A stretch of 64,000 nt of DNA from Arthrobacter sp. FW306-07-I (GTDB taxonomy: Bacteria > Actinomycetota > Actinomycetes > Actinomycetales > Micrococcaceae), in assembly GCF_021800405.1 (NCBI RefSeq), contig NZ_CP084550.1, forward strand, positions 1,178,001-1,242,000, given 5' to 3'. Numbering within the stretch: position 1 is the first letter of the stretch; the number at the start of each line of letters is the position of its first letter. Position numbers and translations under genes: made by a program. This document shows positions 50,827 to 61,108 of this stretch, piece by piece. A model generated the notes under the pieces. The model did not search any database. It saw only the letters and a program-made list of their open reading frames with translations, and was not told the origin of the DNA.

Positions 50827-50837
50827 GGGGGGGCACC

Positions 50838-51569
50838 ATGACAAAGCCCAGGCTTACCGCACTCAGCGTTCTCGGACTCAGCGGCCTGATGCTCCTCACA
50901 GGCTGCTTCGGCCCGCCCAGCCCGTCCCCGACCAGCAGCTCCGCGGCCCCATCGGCGAGCCCCACCGGCAGCGCGAGCCCCAGCACCAGTCCAAGCACGA
51001 CGGCGGGTGGCAGCACGACGGCGAGCCCGACGTCCCCGCCCAGCACGTCAGCCGCGCCCACCAGCCCGGCTGCCCCGCCGCCGTCGTCCGCTCCCGCCGG
51101 TCCGCCGCCTGCTCCCCAGCCCCAACCCACCCAGGAACCCCAACCCACCGGCCTGCCCGAACAAACCGCCCCTCTGACGATTTACTACGTGGCGGTGGAT
51201 GACAACGGAGTGTCAGGCCCACGGATAGGCTGCGGTGACAGCCTGGTGGCCACCACCACGGGCCCGGTTAGGTTCACGGATCAGGTGCGGCCAAGCGTGG
51301 AGACCCTGCTGGCCAACAAGAAGCGCGATGTGGGTATGTCCGGACTGATCAACGTGCTGTACCAGTCCAACCTGACGTATCTGGGCGGGGAGCTTAACGG
51401 CAGCACCATCAGCATCTGGCTCTCCGGGAACTTCATGCTCGGCGGCGTCTGCGACATCCCGCGGGCCAAGGCGCAGCTCGAGTACACCGCCATGGCCGCG
51501 TCCGGAGCCACCAGCGCCCAGGTGTACGTCAACGGCCGGCCGATTGACGAGGTGCTCAGCCTGAAATGA
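50838..51569 (+). CDS. Lipoprotein with Pro/Ser/Thr-rich linker and GerMN-like domain
   Basis: The 243-residue protein has a lipoprotein signal with lipobox LTGC (C23), an 80-residue linker of proline, serine, threonine and alanine, then a folded domain from about 112 (LTIYYVAVDDNG ... SGLINVLYQSNLTYLGGELNGSTISIWLSGNFMLGGVCDIPRAKAQLEYT split over strands) that matches GerMN, found in spore germination and lipoprotein LpqB proteins. It should be tethered outside, the linker spanning the wall. It lies behind the DosR-like box. Role unknown. Confidence 0.82.
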   Translation: MTKPRLTALSVLGLSGLMLLTGCFGPPSPSPTSSSAAPSASPTGSASPSTSPSTTAGGSTTASPTSPPSTSAAPTSPAAPPPSSAPAGPPPAPQPQPTQEPQPTGLPEQTAPLTIYYVAVDDNGVSGPRIGCGDSLVATTTGPVRFTDQVRPSVETLLANKKRDVGMSGLINVLYQSNLTYLGGELNGSTISIWLSGNFMLGGVCDIPRAKAQLEYTAMAASGATSAQVYVNGRPIDEVLSLK

Positions 51570-51600
51570 AACCGATTCAGCAACCAGGAAGGAAGCCGCC

Positions 51601-51888
51601 ATGTTCGCCAGAATCAGCACTTACAGGACCGGACCGGAAACGCGGCCCGACAACACGGGGAATGTGGTGGACAGGGTGCTGCAAATCCCGGGTTGCAAAG
51701 GTGTCTACTACTTGAACGGGACAGGCACGGACAAAGCCCTCTCCATCACCTTGTGGGACACGGAAGAAGCGATGGTGGCCAGCAGGCAGGACGCCACGAG
51801 GATCCGCGAAGAAAGCAGTGAGGCGGACAGGACGGAGATTGTGTCGGTGGAGGAATTCGAAGTCGCTGCAAGCAGCCTTCAGCAGTGA
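51601..51888 (+). CDS. Small ABM-like dimeric alpha-beta barrel protein
   Basis: The 95-residue protein starts with MFARISTYRTGPETRPD and has GCKGVYYLNG and LSITLWDTEEAM, the pattern of ABM-like ferredoxin folds. Such proteins often act on quinones or bind small molecules. It overlaps the methyltransferase by four bases (GTGA) and lies 31 nt after the lipoprotein gene, so the four genes from lipoprotein to P-ATPase form one likely operon. Confidence 0.75.
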   Translation: MFARISTYRTGPETRPDNTGNVVDRVLQIPGCKGVYYLNGTGTDKALSITLWDTEEAMVASRQDATRIREESSEADRTEIVSVEEFEVAASSLQQ

Positions 51889-52601
51889 CGGCAGTTTTTT
51901 TCCGGCGGGCTTGGCGGGGCAGGGTGACGAGCAACGACGGGCGGGAACGCTTGCAACACCCGCTGTTCGCCCGCGCGTTCGCCCGCGCCGTGGCCGGCCT
52001 GGACCGCCGCGGGGCAGGGGAGCACCGCCGCCGCATCCTCGCCGGGCTGCACGGATCCGTGATCGAGATTGGAGCGGGGGCGGGATCGTCCTTCCCGCTC
52101 TACCCCTCCAGCGTCACCCACGTCCTGGCCCTGGAACCTGATGACTATCTGCGCCGGGTGGCGCAGCAGGCGGCAGCCGACGCCAGCGTTCCGGTGACCG
52201 TGGTCGCTGCGGCCGCCGAGCACATCCCCGCGGAGACCGGCAGCGCCGACGCAGTGGTGGCCAGCCTGGTTCTCTGCAGCGTCAAGGACCAGGCCACCGT
52301 GCTCGCGGAGATCCAGCGCGTCCTGAAGCCCGGCGGGACGCTGGCCTACTACGAGCACGTCCGCTCAGAGCACCCGTTCCTGGCCAGGGCCGAAGATGCG
52401 CTGACCCCGCTGTGGGGCCGGTTCATGGGCGGCTGCCACCTCAACCGGGACACCCTCGCCGCTATCACCGCGGCTGGGTTCAGCGTCCGCGACAACCAGC
52501 GCTTCGGCTTCGCTGTAGGGCGGTTCAACCCGCCCCTGGCCCACATCCTGGGAACGGCCTACAGCCCCGGGCCGCCCGGGAATAAAGCGGATCCGGCATG
52601 A
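51885..52601 (+). CDS. SAM-dependent methyltransferase (UbiE/Methyltransf_11-like)
   Basis: The 238-residue protein uses a GTG that overlaps the previous stop; a second GTG at 51924, with GGGGCAGG upstream, is an alternative that would remove 13 basic residues. Motif I is VIEIGAGAGSSFPLY and the later motif is VLKPGGTLAYYEHV, as in UbiE-like enzymes. Substrate unknown. It overlaps the P-ATPase by four bases (ATGA). Confidence 0.82.
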   Translation: MTAVFFRRAWRGRVTSNDGRERLQHPLFARAFARAVAGLDRRGAGEHRRRILAGLHGSVIEIGAGAGSSFPLYPSSVTHVLALEPDDYLRRVAQQAAADASVPVTVVAAAAEHIPAETGSADAVVASLVLCSVKDQATVLAEIQRVLKPGGTLAYYEHVRSEHPFLARAEDALTPLWGRFMGGCHLNRDTLAAITAAGFSVRDNQRFGFAVGRFNPPLAHILGTAYSPGPPGNKADPA

Positions 52602-55306
52602 CAGACCTGAACGTCCGGGAGCGCAGCCCCCTCCAGCTGCCCATCACCGAGGCCGCGGGCTTGACCGCGGAAGAGGCGCTGGCACGCCTGGGCTCCGGGC
52701 CGGGCGGCCTCACCGAGGAGGAAGCGGCCGCCCGGTTGGAGCAGCTGGGCCCCAACGCCGTCCGTACGCACCGCGCCAATGCCTGGGCGGTCCTGGGCCG
52801 GCAGTTCGCCAGCCCCATCCTTATCCTCCTGATCGTCACCGCCGGCCTGTCCCTGTTTCTGGGTGATGCCACCAACTCCATCGTTATCGGGGTAATCCTG
52901 CTGGCCAGTGTGGGGCTGGGCTTCGCCAACGAATACCGGGCCGAGCGCGCCTCCGAGGCGCTGCACTCCCGCGTCACCCACAAGGCTGCCGTCCAGCGCG
53001 GCGGAACCACCCGGGAAGTGGACGTGACCGCCCTGGTGCCGGGCGACGTCGTGCACCTCTCCCTGGGCGCCATTATTCCGGCGGACCTCCGCCTCCTCAC
53101 CACCAACAACCTGCACTGCGACGAAAGCATCCTCACGGGCGAGTCCCAGCCGGCGGCCAAGGACCCCGCACCGGTTCCGGGCGGTGCCTCCCTGGCGGAC
53201 CTCGCCTCCTGCGTGTTCATGGGCACAGTGGTCCAGTCCGGCGGCTGCAGTGGCGTGGTGGTTGCCACCGGCGGCCGCGCGGAGTTCGGCCGCATCGCGC
53301 TGGGCCTGGGTGAACGGCAGCCGCAGACCGAGTTCCAGTTGGGCCTTAAGCGGTTCTCCTTCCTCCTGCTGCAGGTTGCCGTGGTCCTGACCTCGCTGAT
53401 TTTCGTGGCCAACCTGCTGCTGGACCGCCCGCTGCTGGAATCGCTGCTGTTTTCCCTGGCCATCGCGGTGGGCATCACGCCCCAGCTGCTTCCCGCCGTC
53501 GTCAGCACCAGCCTGGCCACCGGCACCCGCCAGCTGGCAAAGCGGAAGGTGCTGGTCAAGCGGCTGGTGTGCATCGAGGACCTGGGGGACATGGACATTC
53601 TGGTCACGGACAAGACCGGCACCCTCACCGAAGGGAAGATCAGCTTCACGCACGCGCTTCCCGCCAGTGCTGGAACGTCTGACGCCGGCCTGCTCACTTT
53701 GGGCCTGCTGGCCACCGAGGCGGACTACGCCGGCGCCCGGGTTTCCTCCGCGGGCCAGAACCCGCTGGACGCGGCGCTGTGGGAGAGCCCAGGCGCAGCC
53801 GCGTTCCAGCCGGGGCGGTTCGAGCGCCTGGACCTGATCGGTTTCGACCACCAGCGCCGCCGCACCACAGTGCTGGTCCGTGAGGCGGACGGCCCCGCGC
53901 AGCTCGTGACCAAGGGTGCGCCGGAGGATGTGCTGGCCCTGTGCGGCCCCACGACGGCGGCCGTGCGGGCCATGCTGGATGAACAGTTCGACGCCGGCGC
54001 CCGGGTGGTGGCGGTGGCCACCCGACCTGCCGCGGGGCTGGCAAAGCTCACCCCGGCCGACGAAACCGGCCTCACCCTGGCCGGCTTCCTGGTGTTTCTG
54101 GACCGTCCCAAGGCCAACGCCCGCCAGTCGCTGGACCGGCTGGAGGCCCTGGGCATCTCAGTGAAGCTGGCCACCGGGGACAACGCCAAGGTGGCGGAGA
54201 AGGTTTGCGCGGACCTGGACGTCATTTCCGGCGGCACGCTTACGGGCGCCCAGGTGGAGGGGATGTTCGACGCCGACCTTGCCGCCGCCGCGCGCACGGC
54301 CACCATCTTCGCCCGCGTCTCGCCGGAGCAGAAGGCGCGCATCATCACCCTCCTGCGGCAAAGCGGCGGCGCGGTGGGCTTCATGGGAGACGGCGTCAAC
54401 GATGCCCTGGCACTGCACAAGGCGGACATCGGCATTTCCGTCGACACCGCAACGGACGTTGCCAAGGACGCGGCCGACGTCGTCCTCCTGGACAAGGATC
54501 TGGGCGTCCTGGCGGACGGCGTCATGGAGGGCCGGCGGATCTTCGCCAACACCATCAAGTACGTGCTGATGGGCACGTCCAGTAACTTCGGCAACATGTT
54601 CAGCGCCGCCGTGGCCTCCGTGGTGCTGAGTTTCCTGCCCATGCTGCCCGGCCAGATCCTGCTGAACAACCTGCTCTACGACTCGGGCCAGCTGGCCATC
54701 CCCGGCGACCGCGTGGACAAGGAGCAGCTGCGCGCGCCCTCCCATTGGAACATCGCGTTCATCCGGCGGTTCATGCTGCTCTTTGGGCCCATCAGCTCGC
54801 TGTTCGACTTCGCCACGTTCGCCCTGATGTTGTTCGTCTTCGACGCAGCGCCGGGAGAGTTCCGGGCCGGTTGGTTCATCGAATCCATCGCCACCCAGAC
54901 CCTAATCATTTTTGCCATCCGCACCCGGCGCGTTCCGTTCCTGCGCAGCCGGCCGTCCAACGGGCTGATCGCCGCGTCCCTGGGTGTGGTGGCCCTTGGT
55001 GTGTTCCTGCCGCTGTCACCCCTGGCGGGGGTTCTTGGCTTCGACCCGTTGCCGGTGCCGTTCTTCCTGGCCCTGCTGGGCATGGTGGTGGTGTACCTGG
55101 TGCTGGTGGAATTCGCCAAGCAGTGGTTCTTCTCCCGCGGCGCGCAGCAGCTGCCCGCCCCGCCGCCGCCCGTGCAGCGCCGGCGCGCCACCCACCACAT
55201 CTCCCGGCGGGCGTTCCGGTTCAGCATTCCCGTCAGGGTGCCTCCGCTCAGGGCGCCCGCCACCGGGCGGAGAGTCCGGCGGAGGTGGCCCCTCCGTAAT
55301 CTTTAG
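52598..55306 (+). CDS. mgtA: Magnesium-type P-type ATPase (MgtA/MgtB family)
   Basis: The 902-residue protein has a full P-type ATPase layout: cation ATPase N-terminal region, two membrane hairpins, TGES actuator motif (ILTGESQP), the phosphorylation motif DKTGTLT with D338, the KGAPE nucleotide motif and the GDGVNDA hinge (MGDGVNDALALHKADIGIS segment), then six C-terminal segments. Sequence style (MGTVVQSGG, RQFASPILILL) matches P3B magnesium ATPases. It should import magnesium or move another divalent ion. The C-terminus carries an extra basic tail. It is the last gene of the DosR-box operon. Confidence 0.88.
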   Translation: MTDLNVRERSPLQLPITEAAGLTAEEALARLGSGPGGLTEEEAAARLEQLGPNAVRTHRANAWAVLGRQFASPILILLIVTAGLSLFLGDATNSIVIGVILLASVGLGFANEYRAERASEALHSRVTHKAAVQRGGTTREVDVTALVPGDVVHLSLGAIIPADLRLLTTNNLHCDESILTGESQPAAKDPAPVPGGASLADLASCVFMGTVVQSGGCSGVVVATGGRAEFGRIALGLGERQPQTEFQLGLKRFSFLLLQVAVVLTSLIFVANLLLDRPLLESLLFSLAIAVGITPQLLPAVVSTSLATGTRQLAKRKVLVKRLVCIEDLGDMDILVTDKTGTLTEGKISFTHALPASAGTSDAGLLTLGLLATEADYAGARVSSAGQNPLDAALWESPGAAAFQPGRFERLDLIGFDHQRRRTTVLVREADGPAQLVTKGAPEDVLALCGPTTAAVRAMLDEQFDAGARVVAVATRPAAGLAKLTPADETGLTLAGFLVFLDRPKANARQSLDRLEALGISVKLATGDNAKVAEKVCADLDVISGGTLTGAQVEGMFDADLAAAARTATIFARVSPEQKARIITLLRQSGGAVGFMGDGVNDALALHKADIGISVDTATDVAKDAADVVLLDKDLGVLADGVMEGRRIFANTIKYVLMGTSSNFGNMFSAAVASVVLSFLPMLPGQILLNNLLYDSGQLAIPGDRVDKEQLRAPSHWNIAFIRRFMLLFGPISSLFDFATFALMLFVFDAAPGEFRAGWFIESIATQTLIIFAIRTRRVPFLRSRPSNGLIAASLGVVALGVFLPLSPLAGVLGFDPLPVPFFLALLGMVVVYLVLVEFAKQWFFSRGAQQLPAPPPPVQRRRATHHISRRAFRFSIPVRVPPLRAPATGRRVRRRWPLRNL

Positions 55307-55319
55307 CCCATGCAGGGCT
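55305..55319 (+). terminator. Small hairpin after the P-ATPase
   Basis: AGCCC (55305-55309) pairs with GGGCT (55315-55319), followed by CTGGGTTGTT. It begins within the stop codon of the P-ATPase gene and is a weak candidate terminator before the kinase gene. Confidence 0.4.
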
Positions 55320-55331
55320 CTGGGTTGTTAG

Positions 55332-57098
<1,767 letters not shown>

Positions 57099-57164
57099 GG
57101 GCCGGCCGTGCAGTGCGCCACGGCGGCGTATGGCATGGCGTTCGGGAGGCGAGGTGTCAGTGTG

Positions 57165-57857
57165 TTAGATCCCACGCGGCATGAGATCCCACGCGCGGGG
57201 AATTGGCGCCGGGATCAGCTGGCCGCGCCGCCTGAAACCCAGCTTCTGGAGTACCGACGACACATGGCCGGCGACGGTGGCATCGGGCAGCATCAAGTCC
57301 TGCCCGATCTGCCGGTTTGTCAGTCCCCGGGCCATGAGGGCAAGTACGTTCCGCTCCGTTTCCGTCATGCCTGTCAGCCAGGGAGCGGATGCCGTGGCGT
57401 AAAGGCTTTCGGCCACCCGTTCCCTGACAGCCGGCCGGATAACCGGGGTGCCTGCGGCAGTGCCGCGGATGCTGTTGACCAGGGCGTCGTGGTCGCCGAT
57501 CCGCTTGAGGACATACCCTGACGCGCCCGCCAGGACCGTTGCGCGAACAGCATGCTGTTCATCCCAGCTGGTGAGGATCAGGCATTTCACCCCGGGGGCG
57601 GCGGAGCGGAGGTCACGGCAAACCTCAATGCCCGTGCCGTCCGGAAGCCTGTCGTCCAGGACCGCGATGTCCGGCTGCAGGATGTGGATGAGCCGGATGG
57701 CCTCTGCTGCTGATCCGCTGTCGCCGACCACTTCGAAGCCGAGATGTTCGAGCATGTCGCCAAGTCCCTGCCGGACCATCCTGTGGTCATTCAGGATGAA
57801 AACCCGAATTGGCGCAGGGGACTGGGCATGCTCATGGGGTGCTGCTGGTGTATCCAT
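57165..57857 (-). CDS. DosR/NarL-type response regulator
   Basis: The start at 57857 gives 230 residues; an in-frame extension to 57947 is less likely. The receiver has D68 in AVLDDRLPDGTGIEVCRDL, nearly the DosR sequence, and LILTSW and GYVLKRI at the T and K positions. The usual acidic pair near the start reads ND (LNDHRMVRQGL). The C-terminal LuxR HTH is TETERNVLALMARGLTNRQI and VSSVLQKLGF. It probably is phosphorylated by the DosS-like kinase and binds the box at 50747-50760. An AGGAC-N4-GTCCT repeat at 57872-57885 lies just upstream of its start. Confidence 0.85.
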   Translation of the reverse strand: MDTPAAPHEHAQSPAPIRVFILNDHRMVRQGLGDMLEHLGFEVVGDSGSAAEAIRLIHILQPDIAVLDDRLPDGTGIEVCRDLRSAAPGVKCLILTSWDEQHAVRATVLAGASGYVLKRIGDHDALVNSIRGTAAGTPVIRPAVRERVAESLYATASAPWLTGMTETERNVLALMARGLTNRQIGQDLMLPDATVAGHVSSVLQKLGFRRRGQLIPAPIPRAWDLMPRGI

Positions 57858-57947
57858 CAAGACGCTCTCGTAGGACCGATGTCCTCCCCGGCTGCACTCT
57901 TCGCGCAACCGCCCCTCCGAAAGGAACGTCAGTGAGCCATCCGGCAC

Positions 57948-58271
57948 TCACGGCCACTCGATTCCAAGCGCCGTGCCGGCCGAAGCGGGAAGATCCCGCG
58001 TAATGCCGCAAACCGAACACGTGGTGCTGTGGTCCGGTCCCTTCACCCACTGGTGGGACTCTTCCAGCCGGTACTCATACCGCCCGCCAAGCTCCTGCAG
58101 CCGGTTCAGCGCCACGCTGGCAGTTTCCCACGAACTCCAGCGGCCGACCACCCCGCCTTTGTCCTTCGAGATGACATTGCACCCGCCGTCCCCCAGCTCG
58201 TGATCCCTGTCCTGCCAGCCCGGCGGCTCATCACCGCCGTGTACTGCCTTGTACTCATCGGCTGTGGCCAT
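57948..58271 (-). CDS. Unknown protein with a histidine-cysteine metal-type motif
   Basis: I do not recognise this 107-residue protein. The start at 58271 has GGGGAG nine nt upstream; an ATG at 58280 directly abuts it. It is hydrophilic, with a central WETASVALNRLQELGGRYEYRL helix-strand and a C-terminal HQWVKGPDHSTTCSVCG stretch, where H-x7-H-x3-C-x2-C could hold a metal. A further cysteine occurs earlier (GGCNV). It lies 90 nt upstream of the response regulator on the same strand and 21 nt after another unknown gene, so the three may be co-transcribed. Confidence 0.6.
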   Translation of the reverse strand: MATADEYKAVHGGDEPPGWQDRDHELGDGGCNVISKDKGGVVGRWSSWETASVALNRLQELGGRYEYRLEESHQWVKGPDHSTTCSVCGITRDLPASAGTALGIEWP

Positions 58272-58292
58272 GGTCGTCATCTCCCCGCCCGT

Positions 58293-58841
58293 TCAGGCAG
58301 CCTTCTGCTGCGGGCCGGTGAGGAAGAGCTCCAGGGACTGAAGGGTGACGACGGCGTCGTGGAAGGCCGGATTGCGGTGCGGGTGCAGGCGGTGCAGCAG
58401 CCCGCCGTTGTACTGGAGGCGGCGCCGGGCGGTGCTGACCGTGCGGAAGGCGTAGCCCAGGTCACCCGGATGCCGGGGCAGGGCCTGGGTCATGCACTGG
58501 ATCGAGGCCAGCGCGACTGCCAGGACGTTGGCATCCATCTGCTGCCCGGCGGCCCGGTGCCGGCGGAGCTGGGACGCGAACCCGTCCCAAATGTCCCGGG
58601 CCGCCGACCGCGCCACCTCGGTCCGTGCCTGGTCGGCAGGCATTCCGCCCTCCATGAGTTCCTTCTGGAGGCAGCCAAACCGGTTCGCAAGCTCTTCGAC
58701 TTTTTTCGCTGTTTCATCCGTTTCACCCGCGGCTGACGGTGTCGGGGTGAAGTTGGAAGGATGAAGCAGCATCGCCCTTCGGCGCGCCGCTTCCGCCTGC
58801 GATACTTGGGCGGGGCGAAGCGTGAGGATATCAGCGGACAT
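58293..58841 (-). CDS. Unknown helical protein
   Basis: The ATG at 58841, preceded by AAAGGA at 5 nt, gives 182 residues. I do not recognise a family. The first 60 residues look disordered and the rest is mainly helical (KKVEELANRFGCLQKELMEGG, RTEVARSAARDIWDGFASQLRRH, NVLAVALASIQCM). No signal peptide or membrane segment is present. It precedes the histidine/cysteine-motif protein and, farther on, the DosR-like regulator. Confidence 0.65.
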   Translation of the reverse strand: MSADILTLRPAQVSQAEAARRRAMLLHPSNFTPTPSAAGETDETAKKVEELANRFGCLQKELMEGGMPADQARTEVARSAARDIWDGFASQLRRHRAAGQQMDANVLAVALASIQCMTQALPRHPGDLGYAFRTVSTARRRLQYNGGLLHRLHPHRNPAFHDAVVTLQSLELFLTGPQQKAA

Positions 58842-59163
58842 GCCGGTCCTTTCAAAATCCAGCCAGTCTGCAGGGTGCGCCTGCACGCCGGCGGCATCCT
58901 TGACGGTGCCTCCGGCGCAATGTCACTGGGTTCATGGGGAATGCCGCTCCGGCCTCGCAATGTGAGGACCCGGACGGCGCCTTTAACAGAATGCCAAGCG
59001 CCCCGGGGCCGGCTATAGGGCTGAAAGTCCTGTCCTCGAACCAGGCCCTGCGTAGCCTATGGAGAGGCGGGGGCTTTGGGCCCTGTTTCCGGTCCGGACC
59101 CCCGTCCTAGCCTGAACAGGAGAGCGCGGCGTACGGCCGCGTGCCGGACCCGGGAGGCACAGG
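58842..59163. other. 322-nt intergenic region with candidate promoters
   Basis: No gene is seen. It should hold the promoter of the minus-strand unknown gene and that of the membrane protein at 59164. A box GGGCTGAAAGTCC (59018-59030) resembles a DosR site but has a 3-nt instead of 2-nt centre, followed 26 bp later by CGTAGCCTAT. A second promoter candidate is listed separately. Confidence 0.5.
59084..59113 (+). promoter_or_regulatory. Promoter candidate of the membrane protein gene
   Basis: TGTTTCC (59084-59090) and TAGCCT (59108-59113) are separated by 17 nt, and TAGCCTGAA is nearly the same as the TAGCTTGAA before the GerMN lipoprotein, where TGTTTCC also lies 16 nt upstream. The palindrome GGTCCGGACC (59091-59100) sits between the two elements. 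Confidence 0.45.
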
Positions 59164-59865
59164 GTGAAATCGGCAAACGCTAGCATCACCGCAGGCATCG
59201 TCCTCATTGCGTTGGGCGTGCTGTTGCTGCTGGACAGACTTGGCGTCATGGATACTGCGGCCTTCGTGGCGCCGCTGATCTTCGCGGCCGTCGGGGTTTT
59301 GTTCCTGTCCCTTTATGTCCGGCGCCGGGAGAACTGGTGGGCGGCCATCCCCGGGTCCGTGTTCCTGGGCCTGGCGGCAGTCATCACTACCACGCAGCTC
59401 ACGGGCGGCGCCTGGGGGGCAGCCTTCCTGTTCCTCTTCATGGGCGCTGGATTTGCCGCTGTCTACCTGCGGGAGCCGGGTAACTGGTGGGCCCTGATCC
59501 CGTCCGGTGTCATGTTCACCCTGACGGTCATCGTCGCCCTCCCGCCGGAGCTTCAGGGCACGCCCACCGCTGCCATCCTCTTCCTGGGCCTGGCGGCCAC
59601 CTTTGGGGTGCTATCCCTGATCCCCGTCCGCATCGATGAGGCCAGCGACCACACGGAACGGATGAAGTGGCCCTTAATCCCGGCCGCGATCCTGACCGTG
59701 ATGGGACTGATCTTCGTTCTCCAGGCCACGGCCCTCCTGATCCCGGCGGACTTCGCCTTCCCGGCCGTGATGATCGTCGCTGGCGCGGCCCTGGTGGTGT
59801 ACGCCTACCTCGCCCACCGCGACGGGCGGCAAAAGACGCACGGGCCCGGACCCCGGGCAGGCTAG
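59164..59865 (+). CDS. Unknown multi-pass membrane protein
   Basis: The GTG at 59164 has GGGAGG nearby and gives 233 residues with about eight hydrophobic segments, arranged as repeated pairs of short transmembrane stretches. It contains two NWW motifs (ENWWAAIPGSVFLG and GNWWALIPSGVMF) in a repeat, which points to an internal duplication. DUF5668-like membrane proteins have this style but I am not certain. It has no operon partner. Confidence 0.75.
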   Translation: MKSANASITAGIVLIALGVLLLLDRLGVMDTAAFVAPLIFAAVGVLFLSLYVRRRENWWAAIPGSVFLGLAAVITTTQLTGGAWGAAFLFLFMGAGFAAVYLREPGNWWALIPSGVMFTLTVIVALPPELQGTPTAAILFLGLAATFGVLSLIPVRIDEASDHTERMKWPLIPAAILTVMGLIFVLQATALLIPADFAFPAVMIVAGAALVVYAYLAHRDGRQKTHGPGPRAG

Positions 59866-59883
59866 CCCTCACCTCCCGCGAAG

Positions 59884-59930
59884 TGGCAGATAACGGCAAT
59901 GCCCGGCGGAGGTATTGCCGTTAAGTGCCA
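59884..59930. terminator. Bidirectional hairpin terminator
   Basis: TAACGGCAAT (59891-59900) pairs with ATTGCCGTTA (59914-59923), and TGGCA (59884-59888) pairs with TGCCA (59926-59930) outside it. The inner right arm contains the stop codon of the minus-strand transporter. It serves both the membrane protein and the transporter genes, which are convergent. Confidence 0.7.
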
Positions 59931-61003
59931 GTTCGCGGCCCAGATGGAGCGAGCAGCGTCGCCCACAAGTGCCAGAGCATGCCGGCGAGCGTGGCCAGGA
60001 ACGCCGCAAACGCCAGCCACAGTTCGGCCCGGCCAATCGCGGCCACCAGCGGCAGCCCGTCGGCGCGGCCAAGGTAGATCCCGGCCACGGCATACATGCC
60101 AAGCGGAAAGATGACGCTCCACAGGCCCGGCTCGTAGGACAGCGGCACCCGGTGGACCACGTGCCGCCACCAGCCGGCGGCGAGCAGCACGGGGAAGAGC
60201 CATGAGGCGAAGGACCAGAACACCACGGAGGCTCCGGCCACCAGCCCGCGGGTTGCATCCACCATCGGTGCGCCGGCCATCTCAACGATCCGGGCCCCCG
60301 CCAGGACGCTGATGGCCATGGCGCCCATGGCAACGAAGTACTGTGGGCGCAGGTCCTGCGGCCGGATGGGGTAGGTCATCAGCCGGAGTGAGACGAAGAT
60401 TCCCACTGCGGCATACAGGATGAGCCCCACCGACCAGGCCACGACGGCGACGAGTGCCAGGGCGGCGCGCCAGTCCGGTGCGGCGAGGGGCTCGATCGAG
60501 GCCGCAGCTACTGCCACGGACTGGCTGGCAACGCACCAGATGAACCACGAGCCGTTGGCATCCTTGACCACCGGCCGCTCGGACCTGCCCAGCACTGCCG
60601 TCCATGGCACGACGTAGCCGAGCACCACCCAGGCGAGCACCGCAACCGCCAGGAGTGCCGCCGTCGTGCCTTGCCACCCGGCCATCCCAAGGCGGGTGCC
60701 CAGCACGTTGGTTCCGGCGATGAACGTGAAGAAACCGAAGGCCCGGGCGGGATCCAGGAAGTCGCCCCGGATGTCGGCGGCGAATCTGGCCAGGCGGAGC
60801 AGGCTGAGCCCAAGGATCACCAGGTAGGAGAGCGCACACACCACCAGCAGGGCCAGCGACAGTGCATGGAATCCTTCCAGCTCAAGCCCCACGGAGATGA
60901 TGCCGCTGGCCATGGTGATGGCGAAGTAGCCAGGGGTGAGCGTCCGCACCGCCTCCAGGGCCCGTGAGCCGAAGGAATGCCGGGCGTGGCTGGCGGTGTC
61001 CAT
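59921..61003 (-). CDS. TDT/SLAC1 family transporter
   Basis: The 360-residue protein has ten hydrophobic segments and the TDT family pattern: LTPGYFAITMASGIISVGLEL at the N-terminus, FFTFIAGTNVLGTRLGM, and the late SLSYEPGLWSVIFPLGMYAV-like segment. TDT/TehA/SLAC1 proteins move dicarboxylates or anions or give tellurite resistance. Substrate is unknown. It is monocistronic and converges on the membrane protein gene, sharing a hairpin. Confidence 0.85.
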   Translation of the reverse strand: MDTASHARHSFGSRALEAVRTLTPGYFAITMASGIISVGLELEGFHALSLALLVVCALSYLVILGLSLLRLARFAADIRGDFLDPARAFGFFTFIAGTNVLGTRLGMAGWQGTTAALLAVAVLAWVVLGYVVPWTAVLGRSERPVVKDANGSWFIWCVASQSVAVAAASIEPLAAPDWRAALALVAVVAWSVGLILYAAVGIFVSLRLMTYPIRPQDLRPQYFVAMGAMAISVLAGARIVEMAGAPMVDATRGLVAGASVVFWSFASWLFPVLLAAGWWRHVVHRVPLSYEPGLWSVIFPLGMYAVAGIYLGRADGLPLVAAIGRAELWLAFAAFLATLAGMLWHLWATLLAPSGPRTGT

Positions 61004-61108
61004 GGACCAAGCTTAGGACCGGCACTCCGAACCACCGCCGCGAGATGGCACTTCCCGGCAGTTCGCCGGTGGGGCATTGCCCTCACATGCCCTCTCGCGA
61101 GCGGGCCC

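Noticed and set aside
57872..57885. AGGAC-N4-GTCCT as a second DosR box upstream of the response regulator.
   Set aside because: Arms are short, the centre differs from the consensus and it lies only 15 bp from the start codon, too close for an activator site; kept only as a remark.
59018..59030. GGGCTGAAAGTCC as a DosR box upstream of the membrane protein.
   Set aside because: The central spacer is three rather than two bases and one arm has a mismatch; not convincing without further copies.
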